Positions 1-7,405 are shown, numbered from the stretch's first letter. The stretch is DNA of 10,329 nucleotides from Gemmatimonadota bacterium (GCA_026706165.1 JAPOZF010000796.1:1-10329), one strand, 5' to 3'. Translations and numbers: made by a program. The notes: a model not told the origin generated them from the sequence alone.

Positions 1-2046
1 CCGCCTGCCGCCCCAGGGTTCACCTTCCAGCAACCGCTCCGCCTTGTCGAGGGCGGCGCGGGCGCGTTCGTGTTGCCCGCGCCGGGAGTAGAGCTCTGCC
101 AGGTTCCGGTGCGCAACCGCCGATGTGGAATCGTGACGGATCGACTGCAGGAGGGCGGCCTCGGCAGCTTCCGGGTCGCCTCGGGTGAGGTAGAGCACAC
201 CGAGGTTGCGCAACGCCGGGGCGAAGGTGGAATCCAGCTCCACCGCCTGTTCGAGGGCCCGGACCTGGGACCCTGCATGCCCGAGCTTCCCCCTGGCGTT
301 CGAGAGCCCGTAGTAGGCGTTGGGGTCCCGCCGGTGCTCGAGGGCGCGTTCGAAAGCCCGGGCGGCCTCGCCGAACTTCTCCTCCTGCATATAAGCGTCG
401 CCGAGGGCGAGGTTCCCCTGGTACCGGGGTATCGGCCGCAGGTCGATTGCCAGCCCCTGTTTCAGCGCGGCGATCGCTTCCCGGCGCCGGCCGAGCCGGA
501 GGTACAGGGCCCCGAGGTTGAACCGCGGCTGCGCGTAATCCTCCGCGAGGGCGATGGCCCTTTCGAAGGCGTCCTCCGCGTCGCCGTTACGGCCCTGGGC
601 TGCGCAGGCGGTTCCCAGGCCGTTCCAGAGGTCGGGGTCGTCGGGATTCTTCGCCAGCCCGTTTGCGTAGGCTGTTTCCGCGGCGGCCGGATCCCCGCTC
701 CTGAAATGAACCATCCCCATGAGAAAGGCGGGCCGGACGTGGTCCACCTGCCTGGCGTCGACGCCGGTGTGAACGAGGACGGCGGTGGCGGCGAGCACGG
801 CGGCGAAGCCCGCGGTCCGGCGCCAGTCCCGGGTGCGCAGAAAGGCCAGGAGAAGCGAGAATCCGTGGGCCGCGAGGATGATCAGGAACGGGGCGGCGGG
901 GACGCGGTAGCGGGCGCTGACAGTGAACAGCATCCCGGTGGCGAGGGATACCAGCACGAAGGTCCACAACAGGAGGTAACGGTCATCGCGGCGCCCCCCC
1001 GGAAACAGGCCGGCGACAGCCAGGGGGGCGACGACGCCGAAGTTGACGATGAGTATCCGGTACAGGATCGAGTGTTCCCGGTAATACGACAGGTCGCTGC
1101 TCACCGGTATCTCGAAGGCGTTCCAGAAGAGCCGGAACTTGCGATAGAGCAGGTGCAGGTATTGCGCGGGGTTTTCCGCGGCGAATCGGACTCCGGACCG
1201 CAGGTAGAAGAAGCCCCTGGAAACCGGCTCGACGAACCCGGCCCGCAGCGGCAGCAGCTCGTGGCGCTGCCACTGCAGCCCCTGGCGGACGTACGGCGTG
1301 CCGTCCGCTTCGGGGTTGGCCCCCATGTAGAAACTCCACGCCCCCTGAAACGGCAGCGGCCCCCCCTGCACGATGTGGTTGCGCAGCGCCAGCGGTGAAA
1401 GGGTCAGCACGAGGGCAATCGCGAAGGAGGGCCACAGGCGCCGCCGGCCGCCGTCGTGAGCTGCGCGGGGGCGGCGGCAGATCCACCAGAAGACCACGGG
1501 GATTGCCAGCAGGGCGTTGGCGCGGGTCGCGACGAGCAGGCCCAGGAGAACTCCCGCTGCCGCGCCAGTTCCGTGGCCGGGGCGCCCGTCGAAGCGGAGC
1601 AGTGTGTCGACCAGCAGAAGTTGTATGAAGATGAAGAAGGTGGTCGCGAACAGCTCGCCGCCGAAGAACAGGAAAGGCCAGTAGGCCGCCGCGGCCGTAC
1701 CGGCGATCGCGGCCGCGCCGCGGTCGAAGATTTGGCGGGCGATGCGGTAGACGAGGACGCACGAAAGCGCCCCCAGGAACGCCTGCCACAGCCGGAAGTC
1801 GGCCGCTCCGAAGCCGGGGATTTTGAGGATCGCCAGGAAGGCGGGATACCCCAGCCCGTGGACGTAGGTCTGCTTTTCGTCGAGCCGCCAGTTGCCGCGC
1901 ACGAGTTCCTCGGCGAGAAAGTCGTACTCCTCGGCGTCGAGGATGAGGGTGTCGAAGTAGGGTGACCCGGAGACGTCGGCGAGGTAACCCAGACGCAGCA
2001 GGAGGGCGAGCAGGAAGATCGCGAGGACCGGGGTCCGGTTTGCCAT
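1..2046 (-). CDS. GT-C membrane glycosyltransferase with C-terminal TPR array (3' end outside window)
   Basis: The frame reads from ATG at 2046 down to base 1 without a stop (682 codons), so the C-terminus is missing. The N-terminus is a hydrophobic helix (ANRTPVLAIFLLALLLRLGYL). The first outer loop has D37-A-E39-E40-Y41-D, then HGLGYPAFLA. This fits the acidic first-loop motif of PMT_2/ArnT-type GT-C enzymes, which use polyprenyl-phosphate-linked sugars on the periplasmic face. Further support is GLLVATRANALLAIP near residues 170-190, a loop with NPAQYLHLLYRKFRLFWNAFEIP-like sequence, and more membrane helices to about residue 420. About seven TPR repeats follow (roughly 440-672), for example LGALYLRLGRRREAIAALKQ and LGVLYLTRGDPEAAEAALLQ, probably periplasmic. 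An AAGGA lies about 17 bases before the ATG, so the ribosome site is weak, but the hydrophobic helix begins right after this ATG. The gene is divergent from the SurA-like lipoprotein gene. The acceptor and sugar cannot be told; an oligosaccharide or lipid glycosyltransferase is equally possible. Confidence 0.88.
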   Translation of the reverse strand, partial: MANRTPVLAIFLLALLLRLGYLADVSGSPYFDTLILDAEEYDFLAEELVRGNWRLDEKQTYVHGLGYPAFLAILKIPGFGAADFRLWQAFLGALSCVLVYRIARQIFDRGAAAIAGTAAAAYWPFLFFGGELFATTFFIFIQLLLVDTLLRFDGRPGHGTGAAAGVLLGLLVATRANALLAIPVVFWWICRRPRAAHDGGRRRLWPSFAIALVLTLSPLALRNHIVQGGPLPFQGAWSFYMGANPEADGTPYVRQGLQWQRHELLPLRAGFVEPVSRGFFYLRSGVRFAAENPAQYLHLLYRKFRLFWNAFEIPVSSDLSYYREHSILYRILIVNFGVVAPLAVAGLFPGGRRDDRYLLLWTFVLVSLATGMLFTVSARYRVPAAPFLIILAAHGFSLLLAFLRTRDWRRTAGFAAVLAATAVLVHTGVDARQVDHVRPAFLMGMVHFRSGDPAAAETAYANGLAKNPDDPDLWNGLGTACAAQGRNGDAEDAFERAIALAEDYAQPRFNLGALYLRLGRRREAIAALKQGLAIDLRPIPRYQGNLALGDAYMQEEKFGEAARAFERALEHRRDPNAYYGLSNARGKLGHAGSQVRALEQAVELDSTFAPALRNLGVLYLTRGDPEAAEAALLQSIRHDSTSAVAHRNLAELYSRRGQHERARAALDKAERLLEGEPWGGRR

Positions 2047-2067
2047 GTGAAATCGGTTCTGTATCCT
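2040..2067 (+). promoter_or_regulatory. Candidate sigma70-type promoter for the lipoprotein-glycosyltransferase pair
   Basis: TTGCCA (2040-2045, five of six to TTGACA) is followed after 16 bases by TATCCT (2062-2067, four of six to TATAAT). Transcription would start near 2074, giving a leader of about 65 bases before ATG 2139. The -35 box overlaps the start codon of the divergent glycosyltransferase gene. This is a consensus match by eye in a GC-rich genome whose sigma preference is unknown. Confidence 0.35.
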
Positions 2068-2113
2068 TAACAACCCGCCACAGCCAGCCCCTGTCGCAAC
2101 GGTTTCACAACCG
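2047..2113. promoter_or_regulatory. Inverted repeats in the divergent intergenic space
   Basis: GTGAAA at 2047-2052 is mirrored by TTTCAC at 2103-2108. Allowing mismatches the arms extend to about 12 bases (GTGAAATCGGTT against GTGAAACCGTTG, 9 of 12). The right arm also overlaps a compact palindrome, CGGTT-TCAC-AACCG (2100-2113). Such paired half-sites between divergent genes could be operators serving both, but the arms are short and a regulator is not encoded here. Confidence 0.25.
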
Positions 2114-2138
2114 GGAAAACAGAGGAAACAAAGGAAGG

Positions 2139-3899
2139 ATGATCAGCATTCGCAGCAAAGACGGATGTACCGCGACCCTGGCAGGCGGCCGCGGCCCGGG
2201 GTCCTCCCGGCCGCGTCCTGCCTGGTTGGTCCTTGTCCTGGCGGCCTGCTCGGCGCCGCCGGACGAAAAGGCGCCGGCGCCCGTTCCGTCGGGGGATGAG
2301 GCGCCGGCAGCTGTCGAGACTGCTCCCGACAGGGATGCGGTAGTTGCCAGGGTCGGGGATATGGAGATCACCGCGGCCGACCTGCGGGAATTCAGCGGCA
2401 GAATGCCCGAGCAGCTGCGAGGGGAAAAGGCTGGAATCGAAAGGGCGAAAAACCACCTGCGGACGATGACGGACAGGGAGATTCTGCGGCTCGAGGCGCA
2501 GGCGCGAGGTCTCGATCAGAGCCGCGGTTTCCTCAAGAAGCTGAGCAAGGCCGGAAGGGAAAGGATCGTCGGCCTTTTTCAGGCGCGTGAAATCGAAATC
2601 GAGACGAACCCGGAGGAGTTCGAGGAGTTCGTCGCCAGGGAGGAGCACGACCGGGCGATCCGGTTCAGCGAGATCATTGTCGAATCGAAGGCGGCGGCGG
2701 AGCGCGCCCGCGCCGAAATCGACGGCGGCAGGAGTTTCGAAGAGGTCGCCCGGGAAATGTCGCTGAGCAGGGCCACCGCGGAGCACGGGGGAGACAGGGG
2801 GCGTGCTTCCGTCAAGGTGGAGATCGATCCGGTCTTCCGCGACGCCCTGTTTTCTCTCGAGGTGGGCGAAGTCTCCCGGCCGATCAGATTCCCCGGGAGA
2901 CTCTGGGCGGTCGTCGAGGTTACGGACGAGACCAGTGTGAAGCTGGGGCCAATGGCGTTGCAGGAAGTGGTGAAGGAATTCCAGAGTCTCAAGTTCCGGG
3001 AGGCGCGCGACAAGCTGGCCGCGGAGCTGGCGCGGGAGTACCGGCTCGAGCTGAATCGCGGCGGTGTCGACCGCTTCCTTTCCCGGGCGCGCATCGACAA
3101 GCCCTTCTCCCCGGAGGAGGAGGACTCGATTGTCCTCTACACCTTCACCGGCGGAAGCATCACTGCGGGGGACCTGATCGAAGCCCTGAAGGTCCGGCGC
3201 CAACGGCCGGATTCCATGGAGAAGGCTGACGACGTCATCGACGCGGCCACACGCTTTCTGGTGCCGGACGCGGTGTTCATGGAGGCCGCGGTGCGCTCCG
3301 GGATACACGAGGAACCGGCGGTAGTCGCCTGGCTCGAAAGGCAGCGCCGGTGGCTGCTGATCGTCGAACTGCGCGCCTCCGTTCTCGAGGGAAGGCTGGA
3401 GGTCTCCAGGGACGAAGCGCGCCGGTATTTCGAGGACCACGCCGCCGTGTTCGCCGATCCCGAGCTGATCGTCATGGACGAGATCCTCGTCGCCACCGAA
3501 GAGGAAGCGCTCGGCCTGAGAAAGCAGATCGAAAAAGGGGCGGCGTTCTCCGAGCTCGCGGCGCGCTCGGAGCGGGCTCTCGATCACCGGGACGAAAACG
3601 GCAGGGTCGAGCTGTATGCATTCGAGAAAGCGGCCTGGGGCGGCCTCGAAGCCGCGGCCAGGACCGCTCCCATCGGTGAGCTGATGGGTCCGCTGGAGGT
3701 GGCTGAGGGGTACTCCGTCTTCCGGGTTCTGTCCAGGGACCGCCGGCAGGTCACCTTCGAGGAGGTCGAGCGCCGCGTCGTCGCCACCGTCAGGTGGCTG
3801 CGGAAGCAGCGGCTGTTCGAAGGCGAAGTGGAAAGAATTCGGGAGAAGTACGCCTCCGAGGTGGAGATCCGCGAGGATGCCCTGGCGTCGGCCCTGTAG
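2139..3899 (+). CDS. Lipoprotein with duplicated SurA/PrsA-like chaperone-parvulin units
   Basis: A 586-residue exported protein resembling SurA/PrsA/PpiD periplasmic foldases. I chose ATG 2139 because AGAGGA and AAGGA sit 12 and 3 bases upstream and it leads into a lipobox, LVLVL-AAC, with Cys37. An upstream in-frame GTG at 1962 would overlap the divergent gene and adds only an arginine-rich tail. Serine after the cysteine suggests outer-membrane sorting under the enterobacterial Lol rule. A SurA_N-like segment begins at V68-ARVGDMEITAADL. A first parvulin-like domain spans about 173-270 (RFSEIIV, GGRSFEEVA, HGGDRG, ALFSLEVGEVSRPI). The pattern repeats: GGSITAGDL from 338, then MDEILV from 446, KGAAFSELA and EGYSVFRVL to about 530. 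Active parvulins carry His in the H-I-L-V strand and in G-Y-H near the end. Here those places hold Glu (E178, E448) and non-His residues, so isomerase activity is doubtful and a chaperone role is more likely. It is probably co-transcribed with the next gene. The n-region before the lipobox is unusually long (about 28 residues). Confidence 0.85.
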   Translation: MISIRSKDGCTATLAGGRGPGSSRPRPAWLVLVLAACSAPPDEKAPAPVPSGDEAPAAVETAPDRDAVVARVGDMEITAADLREFSGRMPEQLRGEKAGIERAKNHLRTMTDREILRLEAQARGLDQSRGFLKKLSKAGRERIVGLFQAREIEIETNPEEFEEFVAREEHDRAIRFSEIIVESKAAAERARAEIDGGRSFEEVAREMSLSRATAEHGGDRGRASVKVEIDPVFRDALFSLEVGEVSRPIRFPGRLWAVVEVTDETSVKLGPMALQEVVKEFQSLKFREARDKLAAELAREYRLELNRGGVDRFLSRARIDKPFSPEEEDSIVLYTFTGGSITAGDLIEALKVRRQRPDSMEKADDVIDAATRFLVPDAVFMEAAVRSGIHEEPAVVAWLERQRRWLLIVELRASVLEGRLEVSRDEARRYFEDHAAVFADPELIVMDEILVATEEEALGLRKQIEKGAAFSELAARSERALDHRDENGRVELYAFEKAAWGGLEAAARTAPIGELMGPLEVAEGYSVFRVLSRDRRQVTFEEVERRVVATVRWLRKQRLFEGEVERIREKYASEVEIREDALASAL

Positions 3900-3923
3900 C
3901 GGGGTGCCGCCCGGACACCTCGC

Positions 3924-6107
3924 ATGCAAGCGCGCAACCGGCAGAGGGTGAGCACGCGGGCATCCGGATCTTCCCGGCTCGCCGCCAGATACTGGTTCTG
4001 GCTGCTCGGGGGGACGGTGCTCCTCTCGCTGTGGCTGCGCTGGCCGCTCCCGGCTCCGGAATGGTCCCACTTCGACGAGGAATCCCTGGTCCTGATACCG
4101 CTGGGGTTCTGGAGCGGCGATCTCAACCCCCACTTCTTCAACTATCCCACGCTCCAGTTCTACCTGGCATCCCTCCTTTATTTCGTCAGGTTCGCCCTGG
4201 CCGACAGCGGCCCCCTGGAACAGTTCGTCGCCTACCGGTACTTCGTCGACGGCAGCGATCTGTTGTCCCTTGCCCGGGGCTTCGGCACCGTGATGGCGGC
4301 GGCGACAGTGGCGGTCACGGGCTTTCTCGGGCGTCTCCTCTACGGCGCTGCCGGGGGGCTTCTGGCCGCCCTGTTCCTGGCGCTGATGCCCCTGTCGGTG
4401 CGCTTCGCCCATCTCGCCAACACCGACACCCCGGCGGTGCTGTGGGTCGGTCTCGCCCTGGTGTTCGCGGTGCGCATGCGCCAACGAGGAACCAGCGTCG
4501 ACGCGCTCGCCGCCGGGCTCTTCGTCGGGCTGGCAGGGGCGACCAAGTACCCCGCGGCCCTGGCGGCGGTGCCGGTTGCGGCCGCGGCCTTGCTCAGGAC
4601 CCCTTCCCTGAGGCAACCCGGCATCTGGTGCGCCGGCGCCGCGGCAGTTCTGGCCTTCTGTGCGGCGTCGCCGTACGTATGGCTCGACGCGGCGGCTTTC
4701 TGGAGCGATTTCTCCGAGATGGGACGCGATCATCTGATCCCGGATGCAGCAGCGGAACGGCCCCTTTTCTTTCACCTGCGCTACACCCTGCGTTTCGGAC
4801 TCGGCCTGGGGGGTGCGGCACTCCTGTTTCTGGCACTGGCGCGCAAGCCGGGGGGCCTGAGCCGGGACGAAGTCGTTCTGCTTTCGGGGCTGGGTGCCTT
4901 CGCGATTCTGCTGGCGGCAGCCGGGTCGGTTTTCATGCGCTACGCGCTGCCCCTCACCCCGATCGTGTCGGTGCTGATGGTGCGCCCCCTGCTTCGGTTG
5001 CGCCGCAGCCCGGCGCTTCTGGCCGGGGCCCTGGCCGTACTGCTGGCCGAGCCGGCCTGGACCTCGCTGCGCACCCGGGCCCTGCTGTCCGGAAGCGATA
5101 CGCGCGAGCAGGCCGTCTCCTGGATGGAAAACCACTTCCCCGACCGCAGGCGGCTGGTGCACCTCCCCGACAAATGCGGGAACATCCAGGTGCTGACGCC
5201 GCACCGGGTCCTCGTCAGGCAGACGCATTTCCTTCGCAGTTTTGGCGAGGACAGGTTGATGGCGGCGTACGACTGGCTGCGCCGGCGCCATGGTCTGCCG
5301 CGGCTGTATCTCGAACCGGATCCGGCTTCTGTTCTCGACAGGGCGAGGCAGGAACCCGCGGCGGGTCCGGGGGTGATCCTGTTGGACTATCTACACCCCC
5401 TCTGCGCCGATGCCGAGGTGCCGCCAAAGGCCGCAGAACTCGTCCCTTCAGCTTCCTGGCGGCAGACATTTTCTCCGGGAATAGGGGTGGCTGCGGCCGA
5501 TTTCGATCCCATGGACTGGTATTTCCTGCCGCTTTCGGGGTTCGCCGGACTGGAGCAAACCGGGCCCACGATCCGGCTGGGAACACTGGGGTCCGCCACG
5601 GAGGTGCCCGAACCCGGTGCCGCTACCCTGTTCGATGTGCTCCTCAACGCGCGGATCGGGCATCTGGCGATGCGGGACTCCGACTGGGACCAGGCAGTGC
5701 AGGCATTCGAGCGGGCCCTGAGGGTACCGCAATTGTCCGATTTGCTTCCCGATGCCTATGCCTGCCGCCTGTTGTGTAACGCGGGTGTAGCCCATGGACA
5801 ACTGGGCGCCCACGATCGCACCCGTCCCTTTTGGTCGCAGGCGGTGGACCTGGTTCCCGACGATCCGGAATACTACAACGACCTGGCGGTCGCCTGCGCC
5901 GGCAGCGGCCGGATCGGGGAAGCGATCGAGGTTTGGGAGCGGCTTCTCGTCCTCGCCCCCGACCACCCCACCGCCTGCTTCAACCTCGCAAAAGCGCTCT
6001 ACAACACCGGTCAGTACCACCGCGCATACGAGGTTGCCCTGAAGGGTCTCGGGCCGGATCACCCCTTTGCCGCCTCGGTGCGGCGTTTCCTCGGAAGGGA
6101 TGAATGA
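3924..6107 (+). CDS. GT-C membrane glycosyltransferase (PMT_2/GT39-like) with C-terminal TPRs
   Basis: A 727-residue polytopic membrane protein. After a basic N-terminus comes a first helix (residues 23-39) and a long outer loop with H49-F-D51-E52-E53, then NPHFFNYPTLQFYLA. These are the acidic pair and YP-type motif of PMT_2/GT39 enzymes, which transfer sugar from polyprenyl phosphate on the periplasmic side. About ten helices follow to roughly residue 375, including GLFVGLAGATKYPAALAAVP, a segment typical of the family. A soluble part begins at about 390 (DTREQAVSWMENHFPD), and about four TPRs lie at 570-727 (for example NDLAVACAGSGRIGEAIEVW). It starts 24 bases after the lipoprotein stop, so an operon is likely. 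No good ribosome site precedes ATG 3924; GTG 3948 with AGAGG right before it is an alternative. The architecture matches that of the divergent gene at 1-2046, though this one has fewer repeats. The donor sugar and acceptor are unknown. Confidence 0.87.
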   Translation: MQARNRQRVSTRASGSSRLAARYWFWLLGGTVLLSLWLRWPLPAPEWSHFDEESLVLIPLGFWSGDLNPHFFNYPTLQFYLASLLYFVRFALADSGPLEQFVAYRYFVDGSDLLSLARGFGTVMAAATVAVTGFLGRLLYGAAGGLLAALFLALMPLSVRFAHLANTDTPAVLWVGLALVFAVRMRQRGTSVDALAAGLFVGLAGATKYPAALAAVPVAAAALLRTPSLRQPGIWCAGAAAVLAFCAASPYVWLDAAAFWSDFSEMGRDHLIPDAAAERPLFFHLRYTLRFGLGLGGAALLFLALARKPGGLSRDEVVLLSGLGAFAILLAAAGSVFMRYALPLTPIVSVLMVRPLLRLRRSPALLAGALAVLLAEPAWTSLRTRALLSGSDTREQAVSWMENHFPDRRRLVHLPDKCGNIQVLTPHRVLVRQTHFLRSFGEDRLMAAYDWLRRRHGLPRLYLEPDPASVLDRARQEPAAGPGVILLDYLHPLCADAEVPPKAAELVPSASWRQTFSPGIGVAAADFDPMDWYFLPLSGFAGLEQTGPTIRLGTLGSATEVPEPGAATLFDVLLNARIGHLAMRDSDWDQAVQAFERALRVPQLSDLLPDAYACRLLCNAGVAHGQLGAHDRTRPFWSQAVDLVPDDPEYYNDLAVACAGSGRIGEAIEVWERLLVLAPDHPTACFNLAKALYNTGQYHRAYEVALKGLGPDHPFAASVRRFLGRDE

Positions 6108-6318
6108 AGAGGCCGTCGCCGGGAACCCGGGAGTTTGTTGTCTGGAGCAAATGTTCACCGATACCCAATTGTTCCCCTTCCGCTGTTTTACTCTTGCCTT
6201 GCGGCATCGGCTGTGATTACATTGAACGAATCCGCTGTCCGAAAACAGTCCGTGGGACCACTGAATTTCAATGGGGCTGAGGCAGCTTACTGACATTCCC
6301 CCACAAGCGATCCAGTGA

Positions 6319-6371
6319 CGGTTGCCTGTCAACCGGCTTCCATGCAACGACACAGAGTGTGGCGATTGCAT
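6319..6371 (+). promoter_or_regulatory. Candidate structured 5' leader (two tandem hairpins)
   Basis: The first hairpin is CGGTTG-CCTGT-CAACCG (6319-6335), a perfect 6-bp stem. Six bases later ATGCAA (6342-6347) pairs with TTGCAT (6366-6371) around an inner CACA-GAG-TGTG hairpin (6351-6361). The pair ends 22 bases before the ribosome binding site. They could stabilise the mRNA or control translation. No known riboswitch class was recognised, and short stems of this kind do arise by chance. Confidence 0.3.
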
Positions 6372-6393
6372 TTCTTCAACCCCTTCAGTTCGT

Positions 6394-6399
6394 GAGGAG
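6394..6399 (+). promoter_or_regulatory. Ribosome binding site that decides the CBM9-like gene start
   Basis: GAGGAG stands 10 bases before ATG 6410. It settles the start at 6410 over the in-frame GTG at 6359, which lies inside the second leader hairpin and would add 17 residues ahead of a normal signal peptide. Confidence 0.7.
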
Positions 6400-6409
6400 A
6401 GTCAAAGCA

Positions 6410-7360
6410 ATGAAAACCATGAAGGGCCTTCTTTCACTCAGTCTCATCCTGGGCCTCAGCGCCGCCTCGGCGCACGAGCCTCCTGGGGTGACGTACTTCG
6501 CGGTCGCGTTCCCGACCCACGCCGTCCCGGCCATCGATGGCGATCTCAGCGATTGGGACATGGTTCCGGAGTCGTACTGGGTGACTCGCGAGAATGACTT
6601 CGAAGAGACGGTGATCGGAAACGATACCGAAGTCAGGCTCGACGATTTCAACGTCAAGCACATCCTCGGCTGGAACGAGGAGACCAACCGTCTCTACGTG
6701 ACCGCCGACGTGTTCGACGACTACTTCAAGAGGGACAAGGAAGATCCCTCGGGCGTCGACTGGGATGACGGTTTCGACTTCATCGTCGATGCCGACCACA
6801 GCGGCGGCGACCTGTGGAACGGTGACTGGCACGCAGAGGAACACGACGACCAGATCGACCTGATCTTCGTCTCGGGCCAGAACTACCGCTACTACACCCC
6901 GCCCCTCGACGGCTACTACATCTTCATGCTCGGCCGCGGTTTTGTCGGAAACGACAACTTCCTGACCACCGGTCGCGAGATCCTGACTCCCCAGTACCTC
7001 GAGGTGGGTTGGACGGTCAATGCCGAGCTCTACGAAGCCGGCAGCCGCACCTACGAGATGATGGTCACCCCGTGGGAGAACCTGTACCGCGGTGAAGACG
7101 GCGAAGCCCGCAGCACGATCGTCGATCTCGAAGTGGGGCGAATCCTCGGCATCGCCTACATGTTCAAGGACTTCGACGTACCCGTCGAAGGCGAGCGCTA
7201 CTCGGCTTCGTACGATTTCCCGCCGTTGCACGACACCTGGCGCAACAGCAGCCTGCTCGCCGACTTCGAGTTGCTCGAAATCGAAAGTGACCTGTGGCCC
7301 ACCGCTGTCGAGACCGACACCTGGGGTCGTATCAAGTCCGATTTCCTCATCGAGGAGTAA
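6410..7360 (+). CDS. Secreted CBM9/DOMON-like beta-sandwich protein
   Basis: A 316-residue precursor. Residues 1-21 form a Sec signal peptide (MKTMKGLLSLSLILGLSAASA) with likely cleavage after Ala21. The mature part opens with VPAIDGDLSDW (39-49), the hallmark opening of CBM9-type domains. Later VDADHSGGD (126-134) fits the acidic strand-loop these domains often use near calcium or ligand. CBM9 members bind sugar chain ends, while related DOMON domains bind heme or sugars, so the ligand is open. No catalytic domain, membrane anchor or sorting tail is visible; the end reads TAVETDTWGRIKSDF (298-312). The protein is very rich in Asp and Glu. Codon use is much tighter than in the neighbours: all 17 Tyr codons are TAC and 16 of 17 Phe codons are TTC, suggesting high expression. 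It has its own leader and is closed by a strong terminator, so it is probably a single-gene transcript. Confidence 0.8.
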   Translation: MKTMKGLLSLSLILGLSAASAHEPPGVTYFAVAFPTHAVPAIDGDLSDWDMVPESYWVTRENDFEETVIGNDTEVRLDDFNVKHILGWNEETNRLYVTADVFDDYFKRDKEDPSGVDWDDGFDFIVDADHSGGDLWNGDWHAEEHDDQIDLIFVSGQNYRYYTPPLDGYYIFMLGRGFVGNDNFLTTGREILTPQYLEVGWTVNAELYEAGSRTYEMMVTPWENLYRGEDGEARSTIVDLEVGRILGIAYMFKDFDVPVEGERYSASYDFPPLHDTWRNSSLLADFELLEIESDLWPTAVETDTWGRIKSDFLIEE

Positions 7361-7405
7361 TCTCGAGGGGGTAATGAGGTAACGAGTAGAGGACGCAGTA
7401 ACTTG

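Larger units (their letters stand above)
6108..6409 (+). other. Intergenic region with leader of the CBM9-like gene
   Basis: These 302 bases are less GC-rich than the genes around them. CCGG-GAAC-CCGG (6119-6130) just after the glycosyltransferase stop is followed by only scattered T residues, so it is a poor terminator. A 58-codon frame (6104-6280) overlaps that stop as ATGA with GGAAGG five bases upstream. It has five cysteines but little codon bias and is not called as a gene. TTGCCT at 6194 with TTACAT 17 bases later is a weak promoter candidate. From about 6235 to 6371 short hairpins are crowded together. The minus strand shows nothing convincing. Confidence 0.6.

Noticed and set aside
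70..1398. A 442-codon plus-strand open frame
   Set aside because: It is the exact antisense of the TPR and membrane part of the left-edge glycosyltransferase, whose repeats and helices are unmistakable.
1962..2138. Longer N-terminus of the lipoprotein from GTG 1962
   Set aside because: It would overlap the divergent gene, has no ribosome site, and puts 59 arginine-rich residues ahead of a lipoprotein signal.
2067..5291. A 1074-codon open frame on the minus strand
   Set aside because: It lies opposite the lipoprotein and second glycosyltransferase genes, both with clear domains and signal or membrane features. Its translation is low-complexity, rich in Pro, Gln, Arg and Gly, as expected from the antisense of GC-rich codons.
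3794..5779. A 661-codon plus-strand open frame in another phase
   Set aside because: It overlaps the GT-C glycosyltransferase gene almost completely, and its product is arginine- and glycine-rich with no domain pattern.
6230..6340. Cobalamin or c-di-GMP riboswitch
   Set aside because: Isolated GGGAC, CACTG and GGGGCTG strings recall parts of these classes, but the conserved boxes are not present in the required order.
6359..6409. Upstream GTG start for the CBM9-like protein
   Set aside because: ATG 6410 has GAGGAG at 10 bases and opens a normal signal peptide; the GTG lies within a hairpin and has no ribosome site.
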